From assembly GCA_004151065.3 (NCBI GenBank), contig NWUY0303930172.1, positions 1-13,519 of the forward strand: DNA of 13,519 bases, given 5' to 3'. Source of the stretch: Larix sibirica (lineage: Eukaryota > Streptophyta > Pinopsida > Pinales > Pinaceae). Under the pieces are notes generated by a model that did not search any database, was not told where the DNA came from, and was given only the letters and a program-made list of their open reading frames with translations. Below are positions 1-6,966 of this stretch, one piece after another; the first letter of the stretch is position 1, and each line of letters opens with the position of its first letter. The position numbers were made by a program, and so were the translations under genes.

Positions 1-1018
1 AATGACGAAACCAATTTTATATATTTCACTTGTAATAAATTATTCCCAGATTTGTGGTGATTTGAAGCTCAAATTCACGAGGGACACCATATGCATTTGA
101 AAAACTTGAACGACTGGCCTGAAAAAACAGCCAAGTTAAATCAATCTGAGAGCAATGTTGCTTTATGAAGGGCAATCTGCCAAAATAATATGTTACAGTC
201 ATGAGGTATGATGCTTATTTGGAGTAAAACTTACTTATTATCCATGAATAACAGGGATTAGGGTTACCTCAGGACATTCTATTCTGACATACTAGGAATT
301 CACTACTTATCAAGTAACCAAGTAAGATTTTTGTATAAATAGTGTACCAAGTCAGTTGATTTATGACAAGGTTCATTACTTATGCAGTATGGCTCCCAAT
401 CTCTCAAAGAGAGAGTAAGTTTGCAGCAATTGGTATCAGTATTTTATTTTTGACTAAAACCCAATTCAATGATTGATATTAGAGTTTTCAACTATTTTAT
501 GGCCATGCGTGTTATGGCAAGGAAGTTAATGGATGACCATCAACACAGACCAACCCCCCTCCTCTAGCCCTTGCAATTTTTTCAAGCCTACTTAACAGTC
601 GTAGGGCTACATGCATGTTCTGGCTCTAATGCATATCGGTCCCTCCTCTAGCCCTAATAATTTTTCAAGCTTAGTTCATGGTCACAAGGCTACATGCATG
701 TTTCTGGCTCTCTTTGTCGAAGTAAATAGAATTCCCTATGTCATGGAAGATTTCTCCCGAGTGACAGTTACCTCTGCAATTTAAGGTTGTTGCTATTGGA
801 ATTTGAAATACACATTAAGGGATGCTGCCTCCAATAAGTTTTCTTATTTGCATTTGCACAAAGGATTGTGGAGACAAGATAGTCATCTGCACAACTTGGA
901 ATTTTCAATCCCAAAAGAGAAGTAAAAAAAATCGAAAACTATTTTTCAATCAAATAAAATATAAAATATAAAAACTATTTTTTGAATATTTCATAACATA
1001 TTTCACAACAAAAAAATC
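1..1018. other. Gene-free region downstream of the spliced minus-strand gene
   Basis: No open frame of note and no recognisable domain on either strand. If the terminal exon at 1019-1106 is real, this is its 3' untranslated and downstream region on the minus strand. The stretch just after that stop (about 900-1018) is very AT-rich and reads T-rich on the minus strand, as plant 3' UTRs often do. A canonical AATAAA lies on the minus strand at 443-448, but it is 570 bases past the stop, so I do not call it as the poly(A) signal. The region also contains the 71-bp duplication listed separately. Confidence 0.4.
557..711. repeat. Diverged 71-bp direct duplication
   Basis: Positions 557-627 and 641-711 are two imperfect copies 84 bases apart. 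Both begin with CCCTCCTCTAGCCC, share a central (T)TTTTCAAGC block, and end with GGCTACATGCATGTT followed by CTGGCTCT. The middle has diverged. Each copy contains the palindrome ACATGCATGT (609-618 and 692-701). No coding capacity is seen. It looks like an old local tandem duplication. Confidence 0.8.
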
Positions 1019-1106
1019 CTATTTATATGACCACTGGGATTTGTCCTTTCTCTGCTCAAACTCATGTTTGACAATATTTTCCCTTAAATTGTAAGCATCA
1101 TCCAAC
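1019..1106 (-). CDS. Terminal exon of a spliced gene, function unknown
   Basis: On the minus strand a pyrimidine-rich acceptor (GTTTCTCTCATAG) ends at 1107. It is followed by one base that completes a split codon and 28 sense codons ending in TAG at 1019-1021. The peptide is strongly charged and helix-like, starting LDDAYNLRENIVKHEFEQ and ending KSQWSYK. It starts in the phase left by the donor at 1331/1332 of the preceding exon, across a 225-base intron. The sharp change from AT-rich intron to mixed-composition, charged coding sequence supports an exon. I do not recognise the family. The alternative is a chance open stretch, or an exon of a pseudogene. Confidence 0.5.
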
Positions 1107-1331
1107 CTATGAGAGAAACATATATGTAAGTAATGTATAGTCTACCATGTATAATCGTGCTTCAGATACATATATGTAACAATGAAATAATATTAACAGA
1201 AAATATTCTGGACATAAAAAATTAAGATCAATGCAGCCTACAGGTAGGAATCTGGACAAGGATATAATTTTGAACTGTGTACCCAAATTACGAATTGTAC
1301 ATGATAAAACATGCATGTTTTGTGCTATTAC

Positions 1332-1497
1332 CTAGCATCTAGGTTATAAGAGCATGCATCCACGTTATAATCAAAGGAAATATATGCTTCTGCATTCAAA
1401 ATCTGTTTGTGAGCATACATACATGTTATTGCTATCGGTGTACATGCTGACATCGATCCATGCTTCTCACTTTCATTGAGAAAGGAAACAGAGGGTT
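1332..1497 (-). CDS. Penultimate exon of the same spliced gene, function unknown
   Basis: The reading frame runs open to the donor GATGCTAG|GTAATA (exon end at 1332) and meets a stop, TAA, exactly inside that donor, which is typical of a true exon. The phase (AG|G) matches the terminal exon. The 3' end of the exon encodes ILNAEAYISFDYNVDACSYN. The 5' boundary is uncertain: acceptors are possible at CCACCTTAG (exon starting 1497), ACAATAG (1521) and TTGCTTTAG (1528), with the same frame open through all of them. The start at 1497 or 1521 is phase-compatible with the next upstream candidate exon. The peptide contains PSVSFLNESEKHGS, then a Cys-containing stretch. No domain recognised. Confidence 0.45.
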
Positions 1498-1690
1498 CTA
1501 AGGTGGACATTTGTTTGTGAGCTATTGTCTAAAGCAACAGAAGCCATAAGGGGTTTGAATGAAATAACATAGGCAACAGCATACTTTGCCAACCACTACA
1601 GAATCAGATCAGGATTATTTGGTTCACCATCCATCTTCCATAACAAGGACACTATATTGCAGAGACCAACAAAGACTATCTCAAGATTAC

Positions 1691-2287
1691 TCCCAAAAAA
1701 ATGCAGAGGATGTCCTGATAGTTTCAACGCGAGTCTGGTGCATACTTTGAACATCTCATTAGAACCTAAGCGATTTTAAAACCAACATACTGTTTATTAG
1801 CCTTTACAGTTGTGTTGGCGAACAGAACCCCAGCAATGGGGGCATGTCTGCTTTAAGTTTGGCTCCAATGCAAAACCTCTGTGAAACAAGTTAAACAAAA
1901 GAAACCAATTCCTAAGAATACCTATTAAGATACCATTTTTCCTATATTAAAATTGAGGTGTCAATTTCCCCCTACTTGTGCATCAGGGAAGCCATATCCA
2001 TCATGTAAATGAATGCATGCCAGGGTACTTGAATGCATAATGCATATATTGTCATTATTACCTGAATGATCTGTGGCCAGTGGATACCTTGTGATCGTAA
2101 AATATTTAGCAGCAATCTGTAGGAAGGCAAATTAAACAGCTTCGAGATCTTCATGATTAAAAAAATATACTTATTTACCCCAATGTAGCTGAATGTTGTA
2201 GATGCTCAAATAAGCTATAGTAAGTCAGAAAATTTAAGTTACCTAGGCATCAAAGTAAATGGCAACCACGACAACAGAGATCGCGAA
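1691..2287 (-). CDS. Four candidate internal exons of the same spliced gene
   Basis: On the minus strand, four short segments are bounded by consensus plant splice sites. They are 2243-2287 (acceptor CTGAGACAG, donor TAG|GTAACT), 2062-2116 (acceptor TTTGCCTTCCTACAG, donor CAG|GTAATA), 1808-1878 (acceptor TTAACTTGTTTCACAG, donor ACT|GTAAAG) and 1691-1734 (acceptor GCACCAG, donor GGGA|GTAATC). Joined in this order they keep one open frame into the exons at 1332-1497 and 1019-1106. The introns would be 126, 183, 73, 193 and 225 bases, a normal range for plants. Example peptides are LLLNILRSQGIHWPQIIQ and LALKLSGHPLHFFG. Other frames of the second segment are also open, so the frame choice rests on phase consistency. 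The start of the gene was not found. Function unknown. Confidence 0.32.
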
Positions 2288-2991
2288 CTGTCTCAGATTA
2301 AAAAAATGCTTTTGGAAAAGCCTTTCCAAAGAATACAAGTAATGAATGTAAATAATTTCTAGCAATTTCGAGACTTGCCTCTATACAAATCATAGCAAAG
2401 AATAACAAAAGCTTCTCATACAATGCCTTGCCAATTTAGGGATTGGTCAGGGCACAATGAACACCACAAGCAAAGAACACTCCACACATCCCTGATTAGC
2501 CTCAATTCCTACAAAATATATCCTATGTCAGCTGCAATACCAAGCTCAATCTGCATCCTTTCAGGGTGGATTAAGAGAAGGGGCTTATTCCAGAAATCAA
2601 ACTTAATCCTTAAATAATGAGAAGAAACTTTGCAACCCTGCTGCTGTATCATAATACTCATACAATTCAAGATGAGTTGTGAGATCATGTTGGTTGTCTC
2701 CGCATTGACCTTGTCAGGGAAGATCCATGGAAGTGAAAAACAAAAAGTACCGGTGATAGGATTCCCTTAGGCAGAAAAACTGGCGTATATAAATAGGTAT
2801 TAAAACAGGATGAGTCAACACAACAATGGCCAGGTGATAAGCCATTCAATGATAAATACCAAGATCTACGCTGTCCTGCTAGCTGTTAAATTTGGCTTCC
2901 GTTGTCACTACAAGCACCTGCGTTCCTCAACCAATAATCGGACAGCATCATAGAAAGTGTCACCCTGCTAACAACTACAAGTAGCCATAAT
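2288..2991. other. Spacer between the DUF1191 stop and the spliced gene
   Basis: This should include the 3' UTR of the DUF1191 gene on the minus strand. No canonical minus-strand AATAAA is present here. Two stretches are exon-like but unproven. One, at 2924-2970, follows TTGTTAGCAG, ends before a CAG|GTGCTT donor and reads GDTFYDAVRLLVEER. The other is a minus-strand frame open from about 2768 to a TAG at 2509, in which the ATG at 2688 gives 59 residues beginning MISQLILNC. Neither resembles a family I know. They may be upstream exons of the spliced gene, or chance. Confidence 0.3.
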
Positions 2992-4035
2992 CTATGTACT
3001 GTATTCCGTCTCCAGCATGGGCTGTGTCCTAGTGCCACCTGCTGTTGGAGCCCTTCTACCTCCAACCATGGCAGTCTGCAGTGCCTCTGCTTGGTCTGCC
3101 TGCTGTTCCATGTATTCAAAATTGGACCTTTCCCTGTACTTGAGAAACCCAACACAGAGGAATCCCAGAAAAGCCAATCCAACTACCCCACCAATGGAAG
3201 ACCCAACTGCAATTTTCCATGTCTTTGAATTCTTTCCAGATGGGGGGCTTGGGGTTAGATTTGGAGACCCTGAAAAAGGAGGAGGGGCAACACCAGATGG
3301 TGGAGGCCCCAACAAATATGGCACCGGTGCTGGAGTGGGCACAGGGGCTGGGGCTGGGGTTGGGGCAAGAGATTGAATGACCAGAGAAAAGTGGCCTTGA
3401 TAAAAACTAGTACAAACATTTGGCGAACTTACATTGCTGAGGCTCACTGTTCCATTCAAATCAAAGAAGATACACATGGGATTCAATCCTTCCGTCATTG
3501 AGAGATTAGTAAACCGAATGGAAATGGGCTTTTTGGTTGCAAAAATGTTAAGCTCTTGCAGATTAGTGGCATTGAGATTGGAGGCATCATAGGCAAGGAG
3601 ACCTAAAATTGGTGCCACTAACTTAAGCCCGGGTATGTTGTAATAAACAGAAGACCAGTTCATAAAGTTCTGATAAACAAGGACTAGCCTTTCCACATAA
3701 GGTTTCACCACAATGCCTACGGGCACGTCAAGTTCATTATAAGAAATCCCACGCCTCCTTAAACTACCACTTCTGAGACGGACTGCCTTGATTTTAATGC
3801 CCGATAAATTTGACGGTACTGTGGCATTATAGATAGTACCTGTTTTAGGGTGCCTGAATGCTTTGAATGCATAGTCCTGAAGAATCTCGTCCACTGACTT
3901 CTGTGAATTGGTGTCATTCGTAGAGCCTGCTGCAACCATTTTTAAGATCATGCCTTCATTAATGCCAGAAGAACCCCATGTGGCTGCATAGGAGAATACG
4001 AAGACGTAAAAAAATACAATTTTAGGGTTTAACAT
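2992..4035 (-). CDS. DUF1191-family single-pass membrane protein, 347 aa
   Basis: The protein is an intact single-exon frame with a TAG stop at 2992-2994. I place the start at the ATG at 4033-4035 because it opens directly into a signal peptide (about residues 1-22, MLNPK then an aromatic/hydrophobic core). Residues 47-222 match the plant DUF1191 pattern: VDEILQDYAFKAF (48-60), SGSLRRRG (89-96), VVKPYVERLVLVYQN (109-123), LGLLAYDASNLNATNL (144-159) and the QGHFSLVI strand (213-220). Seven N-glycosylation sequons fall in this part (N70, N76, N126, N155, N177, N194, N201), and C188 and C208 could pair. A Pro/Ala-rich stalk spans 224-270, a membrane helix about 274-298, and a cytoplasmic tail 299-347 contains TRTQPMLE. 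The length is typical of the family. The topology implies an extracellular domain at the plasma membrane; the molecular function of the family is unknown to me. An in-frame ATG at 4138-4140 would add 35 residues and bury the signal peptide, so I disfavour it. Confidence 0.93.
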   Translation of the reverse strand: MLNPKIVFFYVFVFSYAATWGSSGINEGMILKMVAAGSTNDTNSQKSVDEILQDYAFKAFRHPKTGTIYNATVPSNLSGIKIKAVRLRSGSLRRRGISYNELDVPVGIVVKPYVERLVLVYQNFMNWSSVYYNIPGLKLVAPILGLLAYDASNLNATNLQELNIFATKKPISIRFTNLSMTEGLNPMCIFFDLNGTVSLSNVSSPNVCTSFYQGHFSLVIQSLAPTPAPAPVPTPAPVPYLLGPPPSGVAPPPFSGSPNLTPSPPSGKNSKTWKIAVGSSIGGVVGLAFLGFLCVGFLKYRERSNFEYMEQQADQAEALQTAMVGGRRAPTAGGTRTQPMLETEYST

Positions 4036-4087
4036 TGAGGAAAAAACACTACCAACCAGAGCATAACGCCATATAACATGATCCCAA

Positions 4088-4095
4088 CTTATATA
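4088..4095 (-). promoter_or_regulatory. Candidate TATA box of the DUF1191 gene
   Basis: The minus strand reads TATATAAG, a good plant TATA sequence, 52 bases before the chosen ATG. Transcription would then start near 4060 and leave a very short leader. A second candidate, ATTATATAAGC at 4274-4284, would give a leader of about 210 bases that includes the upstream in-frame ATG at 4140. Neither is proven, and a more distal promoter is possible (see the island at 6320-6480). Confidence 0.3.
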
Positions 4096-4299
4096 CTGTG
4101 ATGATCTCCTGCAACACACAGGATTTCTGGCTTCTGCCATGAACAATTGAATGTTTTGCCAATAGACTGATGTCGGAAGGTATATGTTTTGAAAATCACT
4201 TTATCCCTGAAATGGTATTAGGTTTACCATATATCATAATATGAGAACCCAGCTGAAGAATATCATATGAACAGCTTATATAATGCTCCCTCCGACCAT

Positions 4300-4640
4300 C
4301 CAGACCTTCAGCCATCAATGCTTTATGATTCAATAACAGAAAACCTGCATTCCCCTACCAAAGTCCATGCTTGAGCAGCTAAGGGAATTGCAAAATCACA
4401 AGATGGCCACTCTAAACAGTTTTTGATATATATAGCCAATGCCTGAGGTGATTCTTTTGATTCACGCAAAGCCTACCATAAGAAAACAAAAACCCACAAG
4501 TGGCTGAACTAGTCAAGGTTCACTTTGGCTTCCGGGGACCTTCAATCCCAAACAGTCCTTTTCACGCGTTATAATGCTTCGAAACAATCGAATTGTGTAA
4601 CTTCCTCCTCACTTTATCACTAGAAGCAGTCAAAGAGAGG
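4300..4640. other. Gene-free upstream DNA
   Basis: No open frame, splice-bounded exon or transposon motif is visible on either strand. A TATATATAG run at about 4430-4438 is the only promoter-like string, and it has no associated gene. It borders the degenerate tandem array that begins at about 4640. Confidence 0.4.
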
Positions 4641-5500
4641 AATTGCCTCGCTATAGTGGGCTATAGTTACTACATTTCTTAGAAGCAACCCCAACTACCA
4701 CCTTCTGGCCTGTCAGAAACCTCATTCACCCCACATAACAATCTCCGCAAGCCTGCCAAGAAGTCAGAAACCTGCCAAAGTAACAGGATTTACTTCTTCA
4801 GTAACCACTCAAGCAATCAAGAACAAACTGTTTAGGCCTTCCAAAGTGCCCAAACCCAAATCATAAGACGATCTATTACTCTTATGCCCTCTGAATAAAT
4901 CCTGAACAAACCATAGTTACTGCATTGCTTGACAAATCCCAAAATAACCTATTTCGCTATGTCAAAACCTCATAACCCAGCTTCCAAATCACCCAAAAAC
5001 AACTTCTGTCAAATCTGGAAACCTAGCTCATATCAGGAGTATGATTATTTCAATATCCAGTCCATTAATCCAAAACAATCTGTTTAGGTTTGCCAAAATC
5101 TTAAAACCCAACACATGTCAGGACTGATTGCTGCAACACCAAGTTCATTAATTCAAAACAAACTGCTGTAGGTATGAAAATCTCAAAACTCAAATCATAT
5201 CAGCAGTGATTGTTTTAATGCCCAGTTCATTAATCCAGAAAGACGATTTGGGTTTGCCAAAATGCCCAAATCTAACTCAAATCAGGATTGACAACTCCAA
5301 ATACCCATTGAATAAATCCTAAACAAATTATTACCTCAACATTGACTGATTCAAATACCTTCTGAACCAACCAATACAAAACAACCCACTTAGGTCTCCT
5401 AAAATCCCATATCCATTACAGTTCCAAATGCCACTGAATCAATCCAAAACAACTTGAGATTAATTGAACACCAACAATCACACAAGATTTCACAATGCAG
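4640..5500. repeat. Degenerate tandem array, period about 83 bp, about ten units
   Basis: Unit starts can be placed near 4721, 4805, 4887, 4977, 5057, 5140, 5222, 5305, 5359 and 5431, with spacings mostly of 80-90 bases and two shortened units at the end. The best-preserved motif is CAGTTCATTAATCCAAAACAA followed by TTTAGG, TTGCCAAAAT and CCCAAATC, then ATCAG and GATTG. The phrase ATAGTTACT(G/A)CATT occurs at 4663 and 4912, 249 bases apart, which is three periods, so the array reaches back to about 4640. Units are strongly diverged, which indicates age. Non-coding. It lies in the upstream (or 5'-intron) region of the DUF1191 gene. Confidence 0.75.
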
Positions 5501-5648
5501 AAATGAATCTTAACCTTCAGTTTCAGCAATGTACTTAAATCACCCAATAACAAATTTGTCAGGTCTTGGGTTCAATACTCCACACCACCCACAACACAGA
5601 TTATCATAGTTGAAGCCTTAAATTTGCAGTCCACACAAATCCCTGACA

Positions 5649-5775
5649 CCCACTTCAAATTCTCAGTTTTTATTGAGACCAATCAAAACTCTCATACCCA
5701 CTTCAAATTTTTGGGTTTTCAGAGTTCTGACCAATCAAAACTCTCATACCCACTTCAAATTGTTGGTTTTATGGC
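5649..5775. repeat. 52-bp tandem duplication with a partial third unit
   Basis: A 33-base block beginning GACCAATCAAAACTCTCATA and ending CCCACTTCAAATT is identical at 5677-5709 and 5729-5761, exactly 52 bases apart, and each copy is followed by a TTGG(G)TTTT run. The block CCCACTTCAAATT also occurs at 5649-5661, before CTCAGTTTTTATTGAG, as a partial older unit. It is much better preserved than the neighbouring 83-bp array and therefore more recent. Confidence 0.9.
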
Positions 5776-6320
5776 TTGAGAATAATGAAATTCCAGATTA
5801 TTTTCTAAATTTCAACGTGGTTAGGTAGTTGGAGATGGACAGTATATGGACATTAAAATTTAAAACAAAAACAACAAATACAAGCCAGTTGTAGAACAAG
5901 TAATACACAACAGAAATAAAACCATAAAAGTAAATGCAGGAATAAATTGTCAGATCATGTGAGCCCGCTCAGATGATGGTGATATTTATATTTATTTGTG
6001 TGTAGGTATTCTCCATTAAACAATACCCTTGGCCGGGGCTGAGCTGGTCTTGCTAAAATTAAAAGTTCATAGGCCCATTCACACAGCATGTTCTGTTACA
6101 ATAAATGAATATAAATTACTAAATTCATGCAGTAATTCTCAGATTATGTGAGTGTGAATGTACCGTGCAAAATAATTCCAATTTCCACCACCTTAATGAT
6201 CATTGCGAATCCTGCCCAAATACCCATGTAAAAAATTTACAGCTCAACGAAGTGGTAAAATGATGAAACACTATGGCCATTATTTACCTTTAATGAATGG
6301 GTTTTTTTAACCAACGTTCC
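5776..6320. other. Gene-free DNA between the repeats and the CpG-rich island
   Basis: No open frame or transposon motif on either strand. It contains the donor-like minus-strand AAAG|GTAAAT at about 6286, discussed under the possible 5' intron. Otherwise AT-rich and featureless to my reading. Confidence 0.4.
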
Positions 6321-6480
6321 CTTTAACTTGCCAGATGTCGGCGTGCTCCATCGTTCTCTCTAGTGCGGCTCGCATGAGCAGAATCACCGCAAACGTGTCA
6401 AGTACGTAGCTGGAACTCACCGGCTAACCGATGACTAGGTACTTGACCTTTCAGACCGTTGGATTTTTGAGTTGGTTCGT
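6321..6480. promoter_or_regulatory. Small CpG-rich island with inverted repeat, possible promoter
   Basis: This stretch stands out from its AT-rich surroundings: I count 13 CpG dinucleotides in 6301-6480, whereas flanking DNA has very few. It contains a perfect 9-base inverted repeat, GTCAAGTAC (6397-6405) and GTACTTGAC (6439-6447), around a 33-base loop. A TATA-like minus-strand TATAATGATAAA lies just outside, near 6483-6494. Low methylation-driven decay plus a downstream minus-strand donor fits a transcription start region for the DUF1191 gene, but a fragment of a small DNA transposon would look similar. Confidence 0.3.
6397..6447. repeat. Perfect 9-bp inverted repeat, 33-base loop
   Basis: GTCAAGTAC at 6397-6405 is the exact reverse complement of GTACTTGAC at 6439-6447. 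It lies inside the CpG-rich island. It could be a binding site or a weak hairpin; the arms are short enough to be coincidence. Confidence 0.5.
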
Positions 6481-6654
6481 GCCTTTATCATTATACAGTG
6501 TAATTTACATTGAGTTTGCTTTACACTTTATCATTATGATTGTACTTATCCTTTGGTTAGAGGAGCATTTCATCATCATCGTATGTTGGGTGGTTTAGTG
6601 TGAAAGTCATAGAAATGTTAAGAAGTTTATAATGATAAAAAAATTATAAATATA

Positions 6655-6925
6655 TACTTAATTGATTATGTAGAATTTATAATTAAGTAGAAAAACGTTT
6701 CATTGATCATTAAAATAGAGAAAATATATAATACTATCATCATTAAAAATGGAAAAATTGAGAAATCTTCCATGCTAATGCTAGATTAACATTTTTAGTG
6801 GATACAAGGAAGTAGGTTGTTTTTAGTGGATACAAGGAAGTAGGTTGTAAAAAGTTTATGGGATCACTCATTCATAAAGACTTCATTAAGTTTATTCTTA
6901 AAAGACATAGATTTTTAGATCATTA
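6655..6925 (-). repeat. Probable remnant of the gypsy 3' LTR, truncated
   Basis: Positions 6655-6775 align in the same orientation with 11164-11265. Shared blocks, in order, are AATTGA, TTAAGT, TTCATTGATCAT/TTCCATTAATCAT, AAAATNGAGAA, ATAC and GGAAAAATTGAGAAATCTT/GGAGAGATTGAGAAATCTT. A weaker match continues with AAGTTTATTCTTAAAAGACATAGA (6888-6911) against the AAGTTTGAG...AAGACATAAGA stretch at 11333-11360. Two blocks in direct orientation on either side of a minus-strand gypsy coding region are what an LTR pair would give. Divergence is high, and terminal TG/CA, primer-binding and polypurine sites are not recognisable. The match fades where the LINE begins. Confidence 0.42.
6792..6847. repeat. 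Perfect 28-bp tandem duplication
   Basis: Two identical adjacent 28-base units at 6792-6819 and 6820-6847, starting TTTTTAGTGGATACAAGG and ending AAGTAGGTTG. There are no mismatches, so this is a recent slippage-type duplication inside the old LTR-like sequence. Confidence 0.97.
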
Positions 6926-6926
6926 A

Positions 6927-6966
6927 GGTAAAGAAAATTGATTTCAGGTAAAGAAAATCGATTTTA
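6927..6966. repeat. 20-bp tandem duplication with two mismatches
   Basis: GGTAAAGAAAATTGATTTCA at 6927-6946 is followed at once by GGTAAAGAAAATCGATTTTA at 6947-6966. It sits next to the point where LINE homology starts. Confidence 0.9.

Larger units (their letters stand above)
4109..6286 (-). other. Possible 5'-UTR intron of the DUF1191 gene
   Basis: On the minus strand there is a donor-like ATTAAAG|GTAAATAATGG at about 6286, just downstream of a CpG-rich island. An acceptor-like CTGTGTGTTGCAG ends at 4109, leaving a 73-base leader before the ATG at 4035. The minus strand across much of this interval is T-rich, as plant introns are. This is an inference from two weak splice signals. The interval could equally be plain upstream DNA. 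Confidence 0.2.

Noticed and set aside
1766-1807. Alternative join using an acceptor at 1766 that gives a Cys-rich peptide (CPHCWGSV, then a further Cys)
   Set aside because: The implied intron is only 42 bases, shorter than plant introns normally allow, so the apparent zinc-finger spacing is probably accidental.
2886-3182. 98-residue minus-strand frame overlapping the DUF1191 gene
   Set aside because: It is another frame of the C-terminal part of the DUF1191 coding sequence and has no family features.
3017-3376. 119-residue plus-strand frame rich in Gly and Pro
   Set aside because: It is the antisense reading of the Pro-rich stalk and membrane helix of the DUF1191 gene.
5560-5585. tRNA B-box-like GGTTCAATACTCC
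   Set aside because: No A box, acceptor stem or cloverleaf can be folded around it.
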